Shown here piece by piece: positions 35,067 through 43,941 of a stretch of DNA of 64,000 bases. Source of the stretch: Marinobacter salexigens (GTDB lineage Bacteria > Pseudomonadota > Gammaproteobacteria > Pseudomonadales > Oleiphilaceae). The stretch lies in NCBI RefSeq assembly GCF_002806945.1, contig NZ_NIHC01000009.1, positions 1-64,000 of the forward strand, written 5' to 3'. Under the pieces are notes generated by a model. That model saw only the letters and a list, made by a program, of their open reading frames with translations, had not been told where the DNA came from and did not search any database. Each line of letters begins with the position of its first letter. The stretch's first letter is position 1. The position numbers and the translations under genes were made by a program.

Positions 35067-35450
35067 ATGGCTGATATGCCGGAAGTTCTGGTTGCTGAAG
35101 AAGATTTTAATCGTTTGACTACCCTGATCGAAAAGCAGGAAGACTCCGAAGTGGCAGACGGTTTGGATGATGAGCTGAGCCGCGCAACACTTGTGCCGCT
35201 CGCTGAAATGCCTGCTCACGTGGTGACCATGAACTCAAGGGTTCGTTTTCAGAATGAAGACAGTGGCCAGGAGCAGGAACTGACCCTGGTTTATCCTCAC
35301 GAGGTGGGCTCCGGCGAAGGCAAGATTTCCATTCTGGCTCCGGCGGGCTCTGCCTTGCTTGGCCTTGCAGTAGGTGATTCCATCGAGTGGCCCATCCGTG
35401 GCCGCAATAACATCCACCTGAAGATCATTGAGGTTACCCGGGAAGGCTAG
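35067..35450 (+). CDS. rnk: Nucleoside diphosphate kinase regulator (GreA/GreB-fold)
   Basis: 127 residues matching Rnk: a short N-terminal helical part and a GreA/GreB-like C-terminal FKBP-type domain (NSRVRFQNEDSGQEQELTLVYP, then GSALLGLAVGDSIEWPI). It lacks the long acidic coiled coil of GreA, so it binds RNA polymerase without cleavage stimulation. The ATG at 35067 follows TTGGAG. Confidence 0.88.
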   Translation: MADMPEVLVAEEDFNRLTTLIEKQEDSEVADGLDDELSRATLVPLAEMPAHVVTMNSRVRFQNEDSGQEQELTLVYPHEVGSGEGKISILAPAGSALLGLAVGDSIEWPIRGRNNIHLKIIEVTREG

Positions 35451-35473
35451 TCACCAGGTAACGCTGTAGCAGA

Positions 35474-35512
35474 AGCGGCCTGCCATTCACGGGCCGCTCA
35501 TCAGCTTTCTTT
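35474..35512. terminator. Hairpin between the converging rnk and chemoreceptor genes
   Basis: AGCGGCC (35474-35480) pairs with GGCCGCT (35492-35498) around an 11-nt loop. CTTTCTTTTTT follows about 7 bases later on the plus strand. Likely terminator for rnk. Confidence 0.45.
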
Positions 35513-37123
35513 TTTGCTCAACCGGAACTGCTCAATCGTTTCCCTGAGCGCCTCAGCCATCACCAGTAAATCACCCGCGATAACGGCCGTTTCCTGAGCA
35601 TCTGTTGAGGCTTGCTCTGCTGACCGGCTGATTTCAATTACGTTTTGGTTAATCGCTTCAGACACATCACTCTGCTCGTTTGCCGCGCTTTCCATTTCCT
35701 CATTCAGCGATGTAATTTCGCGAACCGCAGAGGCAATGCTCTGCAATTCGGACTCCACCTTCAGAATGGCCTCTACCTGATGTCCTGCCATATCCGAAGC
35801 ATGGCGCATGGTAGCGACGCATTCAGTCACTTCGCTTTGCAGGGCGCTGATGGTATTACGGATTTCTTCTGTGGAAACCTGTGTGCGTGATGCCAACGCA
35901 CGAACCTCGTCTGCGACAACAGAGAAACCCCGCCCCTGCTCTCCTGCCCTCGCAGCCTCGATGGCCGCATTCAGTGCCAGAAGGTTGGTCTGGTCTGCAA
36001 TGTTTGAAATTTCTTCAAGCATCGTCGCCATCTGACTGGTGCGCTGGTTCAGATCCTCAATTCGTTTTGCTCCACCCTGCACTTCCGTATTCAGTGCTTC
36101 AATGCCTTCTACCGCAGTGCGGGCAAGTTGCTCGCCACTATTGGCAGACTCCGCTGTCTCTGCCGATTTGCAAGTTGTGTGTTTTGCATTCTGGCGCACT
36201 TGAACAGCCGAGGCGGCCATTTCTGTGGTTGCGCTGGCAACCTGATCAGTGTTATCTCTTTGCGCAACTACTTCATGGCCAGTCGTTTCTGCTTTTGCAG
36301 CAATACTGCGAGCAGCTTGCTCAACCTGCTCAGCATTATCCATAACCGTATGCATGCTTTCTCGGATTTTCCCCATCATGCGATTAAAAGCCGAAGAGAC
36401 AGAGCCGATCTCATCGTTTCGAAGCACATCCAGTTCAATCGTGAGATCGGAGTTTCCGGAGATCTCATCCATACTCATCTGAAGCCGGCGCAACCGAGAG
36501 AAAACCAATCGATTCAAAACCAATCCGGTCAGGAAAAACACCGCAACGAAGATAGCAACCTGAATACCACCGCTGGCAAACAGCTGCTGGCGCAAGCTGG
36601 CATCGCTTTCAGCAAGAGAGTAGTCGACTCGAATCGCACCAAGCACATCTCCTTCCTGTGCCTGGTGACAGCCCAGACAGTCCACGCCCTGATAATCGGC
36701 TTGGGCAATCACTGGGTCTATGAGGGTATAAACGCGACCAGCCTCATTGCTTGAGTAACGCTCAACACGCTGGCCCGCAAGGGCTTTTCGATCGTCCGAA
36801 TCACGCTTCTGTTCCGCTTGAGTGCCGCTGCCAAACATCTGGTTCAGCTGATCGCTGCGGATCACCCTTACATCCAACACCTCCTCTGGAGCCATGACTT
36901 TATCCCGGAGCACGTCACGGTTACTGATTGTGCCTGTCACCATCATGGTATTCAGCCCATCGAAATAGGACTTGGCAAGGCCATCCACGTATTTATGACT
37001 GAACTCTTCCATATGGTCGCGCTGAGCATTGGCACTGTAGAGCACGGTAAAAACCAGGATGAGGGAAAACGCAGCTGCCAGAGCAGCGAGTAGCAGAAAA
37101 CGAATGGAATAGTGGTTTTTCAT
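35501..37123 (-). CDS. Methyl-accepting chemotaxis protein with a c-type haem sensor domain
   Basis: 540 residues: a membrane anchor (about 8-30), a periplasmic domain with the haem-binding CLGCH (149-153), a second membrane segment (about 185-207), a HAMP domain, and a full signalling domain with the hairpin tip [31 protein letters not shown] covalently bound haem would let it sense redox state, oxygen or NO. Receptors of this kind guide energy taxis. It is a single gene convergent with rnk. No pentapeptide for CheR binding is seen at the end (FRLSKKES). Confidence 0.9.
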   Translation of the reverse strand: MKNHYSIRFLLLAALAAAFSLILVFTVLYSANAQRDHMEEFSHKYVDGLAKSYFDGLNTMMVTGTISNRDVLRDKVMAPEEVLDVRVIRSDQLNQMFGSGTQAEQKRDSDDRKALAGQRVERYSSNEAGRVYTLIDPVIAQADYQGVDCLGCHQAQEGDVLGAIRVDYSLAESDASLRQQLFASGGIQVAIFVAVFFLTGLVLNRLVFSRLRRLQMSMDEISGNSDLTIELDVLRNDEIGSVSSAFNRMMGKIRESMHTVMDNAEQVEQAARSIAAKAETTGHEVVAQRDNTDQVASATTEMAASAVQVRQNAKHTTCKSAETAESANSGEQLARTAVEGIEALNTEVQGGAKRIEDLNQRTSQMATMLEEISNIADQTNLLALNAAIEAARAGEQGRGFSVVADEVRALASRTQVSTEEIRNTISALQSEVTECVATMRHASDMAGHQVEAILKVESELQSIASAVREITSLNEEMESAANEQSDVSEAINQNVIEISRSAEQASTDAQETAVIAGDLLVMAEALRETIEQFRLSKKES

Positions 37124-37350
37124 AGCGACCCGGTCAAAAGAGCAATGAACACCAGGCTGTACCTGGCGCTTTCAAAGGTTCTATGTGGTTGACGGCAAAA
37201 AGACGGTTAACTTTATAGATTTGCGTCAAATATTTACTGACTCAGATCAGAAGCACGTATTCTAAGTGACTGGCCCGGAATGTGCTTATCCCCTATTACA
37301 GACGATAATTTTCTGGCGCGCTTGTGCGGGCCAGTGGAGGAAAACAAGCC

Positions 37351-38016
37351 ATGTCACTGCTGACATCCCTTATCCAGGCAAGCACCCGCTTTCAACAAAC
37401 TCTGGAAAAGCGCCCTGCTGCAAGCGGGGCTGAGGAACAGAAGGCTAAAGGCACAGCCAGCGCTGAGGCATTGCAACCTACGGGGCCGGGCGATGACCGT
37501 TTCACACCTTCAGGAGATTTGCTGACTGATGGTGGCAAGCTTAAACCTCAGAAGCTACCACTGGCGGATTACAAACAAACAGTTGGGCAGGATCTTGCCT
37601 TCATTCGGGAAACACTGCGGCACAAACTTGCCGAGTACAATCTGAACCCGTCCCTGGCAGTAAGCGTCAATAAAAACGATAACGGTAAAATTGAAGTGGA
37701 TGGAAACCTGGCAGAGGAAACCCGCAACCGAATCGAGAAGGATTTGAATGTTAACAAAAACTTTGCAGATGCCTTTAGCCGACTGAGCGTTAACGAACCG
37801 ACCCTGCACTTCATGGACAATGCCCTGAAACTCAACCAGGCCTACGGCGTTAACAATTCACTGCTGGACACGCTGATCAGCGAAAACCAGCAGTTCAATG
37901 GACTGCAGGATCTCGTACACCGCTACGACACCCTGCGCCGCTCCGCTCCGACTGACCAGTTTAACGTGACAGCCAACCGGGGTGCTTACGCCTTCAACCT
38001 GAACACCCGAGCTTGA
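37351..38016 (+). CDS. Conserved hypothetical soluble protein
   Basis: 221 residues, no signal or membrane segment. The first 60 are low-complexity (EKRPAASGAEEQKAKG), then a helical domain (YKQTVGQDLAFIRETLRHKLAEYNL, then VSVNKNDNGKIEVDGNLAEETRNRIEKDLN). The layout resembles flagellar-accessory or secreted-regulator proteins but no family is certain. The ATG at 37351 has GGAGG; the upstream start at 37324 is not needed. It converges with yciO. Confidence 0.6.
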   Translation: MSLLTSLIQASTRFQQTLEKRPAASGAEEQKAKGTASAEALQPTGPGDDRFTPSGDLLTDGGKLKPQKLPLADYKQTVGQDLAFIRETLRHKLAEYNLNPSLAVSVNKNDNGKIEVDGNLAEETRNRIEKDLNVNKNFADAFSRLSVNEPTLHFMDNALKLNQAYGVNNSLLDTLISENQQFNGLQDLVHRYDTLRRSAPTDQFNVTANRGAYAFNLNTRA

Positions 38017-38022
38017 GATTGA

Positions 38023-38643
38023 CTATTCAAAGGGTGCTGGATCACCTTTACCTACCCGGGTGACCTCCGGCACTTCACCGGTAAAGTTCACCACGGTGGT
38101 TGGCTCCATGCCACAGAAGCCACCGTCGATAATCAAATCAAGCTCATGCTGCAGCGTATCCCGGATGTCATAAGGATCTGTCATAGGGTCAGACTCACCC
38201 GGTAAAATCAGCGTGCTGCTCATAATAGGCTCGCCAAGCTCACCCAAAAGATCCCGAACAATCGCATTATCAGGAACCCGCACACCAATCGTGCGACGCT
38301 TCGGGTTCAGCAGGCGCCTTGGCACTTCACTCGTTGCATCCAGAATGAAGGTATAAGGCCCAGGCGTGAAGGTTTTCAGCAACCGGTACTGAGTGTTATC
38401 CACCTTGGCGTAAACGCCAATATCCGACAGATCCCGGCATACCAAGGTGAAGTTATGCTTATCATCCAGCTTTCGTATGCGCTTTATCTTGTCTGCAGCC
38501 GGCTTCTCACCCAAATGGCACCCAAGGGCATACCCGGAGTCGGTGGGATACACAATCACACCACCACCACGAAGAATCTCAACCGCCTGTTTGATCAACC
38601 GCTTTTGAGGATTTTCCGGATGTATCTGAAAAAACTGGCTCAT
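38023..38643 (-). CDS. yciO: YciO, Sua5/YrdC-family protein
   Basis: The 206 residues match E. coli YciO in length and text: FQIHPENPQKRLIKQAVEIL, GGVIVYPTDSGYALG, HNFTLVCRDLSDIG, and PGPYTFIL. The fold is that of threonylcarbamoyl-AMP synthase, which makes the tRNA t6A precursor. YciO-type members are paralogues whose role in vivo is less clear. It may be co-transcribed with bolA (41-bp gap). Confidence 0.9.
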   Translation of the reverse strand: MSQFFQIHPENPQKRLIKQAVEILRGGGVIVYPTDSGYALGCHLGEKPAADKIKRIRKLDDKHNFTLVCRDLSDIGVYAKVDNTQYRLLKTFTPGPYTFILDATSEVPRRLLNPKRRTIGVRVPDNAIVRDLLGELGEPIMSSTLILPGESDPMTDPYDIRDTLQHELDLIIDGGFCGMEPTTVVNFTGEVPEVTRVGKGDPAPFE

Positions 38644-38684
38644 GAAAGCCCTCCATTTTGATAATTAGCGCCTGAAGCCGCCGA

Positions 38685-39011
38685 TTAAGAATCCGCCTTG
38701 GAACCGCCCATACAATTCGGCGAACTGGGTGCAACCTGCCCGGATGCATCCCACTCTTCAGGAGAGTATAGATGCAACGCCAAAGCATGCACGCCACCGG
38801 CCATCTCCAACTCTTCAGAAAGCACCTGATAAATAGCCTGATGCCGCTTAACCTTCATCTGCCCCGCAAACGTCGGCGACACCATGGTCACCTTGAAATG
38901 CGTCTCCGAATTGGGCGGCACACTGTGCATGTGGCTTTCGTTCTCCACCTGAAGAATTCTGGCGTCAAACGCCTCATTCAGCTTGGTTTCAATTGCATTC
39001 TGCATTTTCAT
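38685..39011 (-). CDS. bolA: BolA family protein
   Basis: 108 residues with the BolA fold. Conserved are the glycine/histidine segment in PPNSETHFKVTMVSPTFAG, the helix KVKRHQAIYQVLSEEL, and GVHALALHLYSPEEW with the C-terminal histidine used for iron-sulfur cluster sharing with monothiol glutaredoxins. The tail SSPNCMGG is usual. Start could be 39011 or the ATG two codons in. Confidence 0.9.
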   Translation of the reverse strand: MKMQNAIETKLNEAFDARILQVENESHMHSVPPNSETHFKVTMVSPTFAGQMKVKRHQAIYQVLSEELEMAGGVHALALHLYSPEEWDASGQVAPSSPNCMGGSKADS

Positions 39012-39070
39012 AACGGTTCAACTCCCACAATTCGATCAGTATCTGTAGCGGCGATACCTCGGAGCCAGAA

Positions 39071-39179
39071 GCGGCTGTGGGCGATGGCTTCCCAAAAGTG
39101 TGTGCTGCCAAGGATGGCAACACCAAGCCCCCACGGACGGGTTCACGGCGTCTTTTGGGAAGCCATCGCCCACAGCCGC
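39071..39179. repeat. Long perfect inverted repeat (28-bp arms) before topB
   Basis: Arm 1 is 39071-39098 and arm 2 is 39152-39179, exact complements around a 53-nt spacer. It fills most of the gap between the divergent bolA and topB genes. There is no T-tract, so it is not a normal terminator. It could be a mobile intergenic repeat (REP or MITE-like) or a strong RNA hairpin in the topB leader. The small ORFs in it follow from its symmetry and are not considered genes. Confidence 0.75.
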
Positions 39180-39293
39180 CTCCTCCAAACCGCACAGTCT
39201 ACTACAGAACAAGCCGCCCCCGAACCTTGACACCCAACAACCAAACAGCCACATTCCCCAGCACCCCAAATGCAGGCAAAAAAACACCCGAAC

Positions 39294-41456
39294 ATGCTCC
39301 TATATATCGCCGAAAAACCCAGCCTTGGCAGAGCCATTGCAGCCGCCTTGCCCGGCCCCTACCAAAAAGGCCAGGGCTGGATTCGCTGCGGCAAAGGTAG
39401 CGAAGCGGCCACTGTAAGCTGGTGCATTGGCCACCTGCTGGAACCAGCAGAACCCGCAAGCTACAACCCAGCGTGGAAAACATGGCGCCAGCACGACCTC
39501 CCCATGTTCCCGGACAAATGGCAGCTAAGCCCCAAAGACAGCGTACGCCAGCAACTGAAAGTACTGGAATCCCTCATTAGGCAAGCAAAAACCATTGTCC
39601 ACGCCGGAGACCCAGACAGAGAAGGCCAGCTGCTGGTTGATGAGGTTATCCGTTACTTTGGCACCCAGGCACCCGTAAAACGCATACTCATCAACGACCT
39701 GACACCGACAGCAGTGGCCAAGGCCATACAACACCCCAGAGATAACCTGGAGTTTCGCAGGCTCTCCCACTCTGCCCTCGCCCGCCAGCGGGCCGACTGG
39801 CTTTATGGTATCAACCTTACCCGTTTTTACACGCTGAACTACCAGCAGCAGGGGCAAAAGGGCGTCTACTCCGTGGGCCGGGTACAAACTCCGGTGCTTG
39901 GGCTGGTGGTGGAACGCGATAACAGCATTGAACACTTCGAACCCAAGCCTTACTTCCCCATAGAGGCCCGTTTCCGAGCCCAGGAAGAAGAGGCAGACCA
40001 GCAGCCGTTCACCGCTCGATGGCTGCCAGATGAACAGTTTCAGGATTATCTGGACGAAGAAAACCGGCTACTGGATCGTGCCATCGCCGAGCAGATAGCC
40101 GCCAGCATTCACAGCAGGCCCGGCTCAATACTGGAGTCCCGCTTTCGTGACCGCCCTGAAGCTCCGCCCTTGCCTTTATCCCTGTCGGCCCTGCAAATAG
40201 AAGCCGGCCGCCTGTTTCGCATGGGTGCTAAAGATGTGCTGGACACCGCACAGAACCTTTACGAACGGCACCAACTGATCACCTACCCCCGCTCCGACTC
40301 CCGATACCTGCCCGAGGGCCATTATGCCCAGCGGGAGCAGGTCTCCGGTGCCATTGGCAGAGTCTCGCCTGATCTTGCGGAGCTCTGTAACAAAGCCGAT
40401 TTCAGCCGCACAACCGCCGCCTGGAATGACAAAAAAGTGGATGCCCACCACGCCATCATTCCAACCAGCAGAACAGCGCCCAACGGCAAGCTCAGCGATA
40501 CCGAACAGAACATATACGGTTTGATCAGCCGCTATTATCTGATGCAGTTTTTTGCCGATGCCATCCACCGCGAAGGCCAACTGACCGTGCGGGTTTCCGA
40601 GCACCGGTTTCGCGCCTCGGAAACCGCGGTGCTTGAGCCCGGCTGGAAAATTCTGGAATTAAAACTCCGGGACAACAAAAAAGACACAAATAAAGCGCCA
40701 CTACCACGCCTGAGCAAAGGCGAACCTGTATTCTGCGAAGACAGCACGGTACTCCAGCGCAAGACCAAACCACCCCAGCACTTCACCGATGCTACGTTGC
40801 TCTCGGCGATGACCAACATTGCCCGATTTGTAACCGACCCGGAGCTTCGTAAAACCCTGCGAGAAACCGACGGCTTGGGCACAGAGGCCACCCGCGCAAA
40901 CATCATCGACACCCTGTTCAAGCGGGACTATCTGTACCGGGACAGCCGCCATATTCGTGCCACCGACAAGGGCAAAACGCTGATCAGCGCCCTGCCCGAA
41001 TCCGTCAGCACGCCAGACAGAACCGCTGTCTGGGAAGCAACACTGGAGAGCATTCGCAGGGGCGAGGACGACCCCCGAAAATTCCTCGACACGCTGAAAG
41101 CCGAAATACGCCGCTTCATTGGCACCACAGTGGATACGCCAGGTGCAGAGCCCGAAACCAAAGCGCCAAACTGCCCAAAATGTCGTACACCAATGATCGA
41201 GAGAGATGGCAAATTCGGCCGCTTCTTTGCCTGTACTCGCTACCCGGATTGCAAAGGAACACGCCCCATTGAAGATGCAGCGCCGAAGGATGGTACCGGC
41301 CAAAAACCCGTACCTTGCCCCCACTGTTTTTCACCCCTGGTCAGGCGGAATAGCAAAAAGGGCTGGTTCTGGGGCTGCAGTAATTTTCCCGCCTGCCGAC
41401 AAACAGTAGACGACGACAACGGAAAACCTGCGACGCCTTTACGCAAGGCTACATAA
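39294..41456 (+). CDS. topB: DNA topoisomerase III
   Basis: Type IA topoisomerase that relaxes and decatenates DNA through a 5'-phosphotyrosine. Counting from an in-frame ATG at 39270, the Toprim motif DPDREG is at 114-119 and the catalytic tyrosine is in YPRSDSRYLPEG (Y339). The C-terminus carries two four-cysteine zinc ribbons (CPKC ... CTRYPDC, and CPHC ... CSNFPAC), more than E. coli TopB has. The ATG at 39294 (MLLYIAEKPSLG) is the family start. Neither start has a strong ribosome site. Confidence 0.9.
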   Translation: MLLYIAEKPSLGRAIAAALPGPYQKGQGWIRCGKGSEAATVSWCIGHLLEPAEPASYNPAWKTWRQHDLPMFPDKWQLSPKDSVRQQLKVLESLIRQAKTIVHAGDPDREGQLLVDEVIRYFGTQAPVKRILINDLTPTAVAKAIQHPRDNLEFRRLSHSALARQRADWLYGINLTRFYTLNYQQQGQKGVYSVGRVQTPVLGLVVERDNSIEHFEPKPYFPIEARFRAQEEEADQQPFTARWLPDEQFQDYLDEENRLLDRAIAEQIAASIHSRPGSILESRFRDRPEAPPLPLSLSALQIEAGRLFRMGAKDVLDTAQNLYERHQLITYPRSDSRYLPEGHYAQREQVSGAIGRVSPDLAELCNKADFSRTTAAWNDKKVDAHHAIIPTSRTAPNGKLSDTEQNIYGLISRYYLMQFFADAIHREGQLTVRVSEHRFRASETAVLEPGWKILELKLRDNKKDTNKAPLPRLSKGEPVFCEDSTVLQRKTKPPQHFTDATLLSAMTNIARFVTDPELRKTLRETDGLGTEATRANIIDTLFKRDYLYRDSRHIRATDKGKTLISALPESVSTPDRTAVWEATLESIRRGEDDPRKFLDTLKAEIRRFIGTTVDTPGAEPETKAPNCPKCRTPMIERDGKFGRFFACTRYPDCKGTRPIEDAAPKDGTGQKPVPCPHCFSPLVRRNSKKGWFWGCSNFPACRQTVDDDNGKPATPLRKAT

Positions 41457-41571
41457 CGACACTGAATGCATCGCAGTAATTTGTGATAATTGACTGATAC
41501 GGCAGGATTTCCTGTATCGCCATCAGCGAAACAGTGTGCAATAAGACACCATTTATCCCGGGAGAAGCGCT

Positions 41572-42276
41572 ATGCGCATCGCTCTGCTTGAAGATCAACA
41601 CGAACAGGCGCAGCACATACAATCCATTTTGTCTGAATGCGGGCACGACTGTGACAGTTTCCCTACTGGCCAGAGTTTCATCAGCGCGGTATTACACCGC
41701 AGTTATGACCTGATGATTCTTGACTGGCAGATACCCGACATGACCGGCATTGATGTGCTGAAGAGCATCAGAGCGCAGATTAATTGGCCTATCCCTGTCG
41801 TTTTCCTGACCCAGCGCGACAGTGAATCCGATATCGTTGAGGCTCTGGACGCAGGTGCCGACGATTTTATTGCAAAGCCTGCACGTGCCGCAGAACTGGT
41901 GGCTCGCATTAACGCTTTGGCACGCCGCGCCAACCCGGATAGCGAAAAAGAAGTCCTTAAATATGGACCTTTTGACGTTAACACACAGCACAGAACCATT
42001 GCCCTCCACGGCGAAGAGCTGACTCTGACCGACAAAGATTTCGATCTGACCCTGTTCCTGTTCCAGAACCAGGGCCGCTTACTCACTCGCGAAGTTCTTT
42101 TGGAGCGGGTTTGGGGATTGGCGAAAGATATCAATACCCGAACAGTCGATACTCATATGAGCCGCCTGCGGCGCCGCTTGGGCCTGAACCCGGAAAACGG
42201 TTTCCGCATCAAAACCATCTATCAGCGCGGATATCGCCTTGAAGCCATGAAAGCCGAAGTGACCCTTGTAGAATGA
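41572..42276 (+). CDS. OmpR-family response regulator
   Basis: 234 residues: receiver domain (EDQHEQ start, phospho-Asp in LMILDWQIPD, K in DFIAKPA) and winged-helix DNA-binding domain ending IKTIYQRGYRLEAM. GGGAGAA precedes the ATG. It overlaps the next gene by 4 bases and is separated from the cognate kinase only by that gene, forming a three-gene signalling operon. Confidence 0.88.
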   Translation: MRIALLEDQHEQAQHIQSILSECGHDCDSFPTGQSFISAVLHRSYDLMILDWQIPDMTGIDVLKSIRAQINWPIPVVFLTQRDSESDIVEALDAGADDFIAKPARAAELVARINALARRANPDSEKEVLKYGPFDVNTQHRTIALHGEELTLTDKDFDLTLFLFQNQGRLLTREVLLERVWGLAKDINTRTVDTHMSRLRRRLGLNPENGFRIKTIYQRGYRLEAMKAEVTLVE

Positions 42277-43910
42277 CTGAATACCCTGTGCCCTTTCTTT
42301 TCAAGGCCCTCCTGGTGCTGGCATTGCTGGCACCGGGTTTGCCTGTTAGCGCAGAATTGTCCCTGACCCGCGGTTCGGCAATAACAACAGCAAACACCAC
42401 CATCCAAACGGTGCCTGAGTGGTTTTATACACTGAAATCCGGTGAAAGTGTTTCAGAAGTGGCCAGCAACCTGCTGGCCGATAGCCACAACACAGGCCGA
42501 CTCCTTCAATACAATGCTATCGACAATGCCGCCATGCTTGGGGAAGGCGACCGCATTCGTATTCCCTTGTCCTGGCTGAAAAGACAACCCAACCCTGCAC
42601 GTGTTACGTCGGTTTCTGGCAACGTCCAACTGATTTCAGGCATTGATGGGCGTAAAAAAACGCTGACGGAAGAAACCCTGATACGAGTAGGCGACGAAGT
42701 ACTTTCTGCTGCCGGGGCCGCAACCATTGCTCTGGCTGATGGCTCAGAAGTACGCCTTTCTCCGAGCTCCCGGTTAATCTTCAACCGGCTGACCCAGTAT
42801 GGCAAAGCCGGCATGGTCGATACACGGCTGAGACTGAATCGCGGAGAAGTGCACACTCGGGTGAAGCCTGTCATTGAGGGTGGTGCCCGCTTTGAAATCG
42901 AAACGCCTTCTGCGGTTGCCGCGGTGCGTGGCACAGCGTTTTCACTGCAAACCGGACCGGAAGGTACCCGCCTGCAAGTAACTGAAGGCGTAGTTGATTT
43001 CGGAGCACCCAACCGGACTCACCAAATCCCTGCCGGCTACAGTGCAACGGTTGCCAGCGACAGCAGTAATAAGCTGAACATACGGAAGATGCCAGCAGCC
43101 CCCGTAATCAACCCTTTTCCGCCAATGCTCAGACAACTCCCGGCGCAGATGACATGGAAACCCGGCCCGATACCCAATTATCGCCTTGATATCTTTGAAA
43201 CAGAAAGCGGACGCTGGGTCGAAAGCCGCGAAGTCGGCGGAAACCGATTCGATATCAGCCGCCTTGATAATGGCCAGTATGTTGTGCATCTGGCCGCGCT
43301 CGACCAGCAAGGCATGGCGGGAATGCCCGCCATCGTGCCCATAGAAGTTGACTTGCAAGCCCGCACCGCGAGCCTTCTTGCCCCAGAAGACGGCGGTACG
43401 GTCAATGACGATATGCCTGAGTTCCGCTGGACGCTTAAGGGTGAAAACGAAGTAGCCCGTGTTGAAGTCGCTGAAGATGAAACGTTTCGCAATCTGGTTG
43501 CAACAAGCGAATGGGCCCCGGGAACATCGGCTTTGCCTTCGCGCCCCTTAAGCCCTGGCCAGTATTACTGGCGGGTAGTAACCGAAGCTGGCGGGAATTC
43601 AGTTGCGACAACGCAACCAAGGAAGCTGATCGTAAACGGGTCGCTTCCACCAGTGCGCATTATCAGTATCAACTATATCGACAGCCAGGTTCGGGTATTC
43701 TGGGAAAAGGTTGATACCGCGTCGAGTTACCGGTTACAGCTGGCAGAAGAGCCCGGCTTTAATGACATAATCAAGGAAGCTACACTGCCAGATACAACAG
43801 CGGCCTTGCGTCTCATTCCCGGAAGGCGGTATTTTGTGCGCCTGAAAGCACTTTCTGACGGCCCACTGCAGAGCCGCTGGGGACCAGGGAGGGAACTGTA
43901 CCTGGAATAA
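42273..43910 (+). CDS. Exported LysM-FecR domain protein of a signalling operon
   Basis: 545 residues: signal peptide (to PVSAELS), a LysM-like segment (TLKSGESVSEVASNLL ... EGDRIRIPLSWL, about 45-105), and a FecR domain (about 140-255; TIALADGSEVRLSPSSRL, FEIETPSAVAAVRGTAFSL). Then come fibronectin-type repeats (two or three, with APVINPFP, DGGTVNDDMPEFRW and VRIISINYIDSQVRVFWEK). LysM would hold it at the cell wall. It probably senses or scaffolds in the periplasm for the CHASE2 kinase encoded next. This FecR is not part of a TonB/sigma-factor system here. Confidence 0.85.
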   Translation: MTEYPVPFLFKALLVLALLAPGLPVSAELSLTRGSAITTANTTIQTVPEWFYTLKSGESVSEVASNLLADSHNTGRLLQYNAIDNAAMLGEGDRIRIPLSWLKRQPNPARVTSVSGNVQLISGIDGRKKTLTEETLIRVGDEVLSAAGAATIALADGSEVRLSPSSRLIFNRLTQYGKAGMVDTRLRLNRGEVHTRVKPVIEGGARFEIETPSAVAAVRGTAFSLQTGPEGTRLQVTEGVVDFGAPNRTHQIPAGYSATVASDSSNKLNIRKMPAAPVINPFPPMLRQLPAQMTWKPGPIPNYRLDIFETESGRWVESREVGGNRFDISRLDNGQYVVHLAALDQQGMAGMPAIVPIEVDLQARTASLLAPEDGGTVNDDMPEFRWTLKGENEVARVEVAEDETFRNLVATSEWAPGTSALPSRPLSPGQYYWRVVTEAGGNSVATTQPRKLIVNGSLPPVRIISINYIDSQVRVFWEKVDTASSYRLQLAEEPGFNDIIKEATLPDTTAALRLIPGRRYFVRLKALSDGPLQSRWGPGRELYLE

Positions 43911-43941
43911 CACTGAATAATCAACGCGCATAGCAGGACTC

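Noticed and set aside
37190-37260. An FNR/ANR-like box (ATTTG-CGT-CAAAT) upstream of the chemoreceptor
   Set aside because: The half-sites do not match TTGAT-N4-ATCAA; a short palindrome in AT-rich DNA is expected by chance.
39036-39287. Several short ORFs on both strands between bolA and topB
   Set aside because: They arise from the long inverted repeat, which makes the same peptide text appear twice. None has a start signal.
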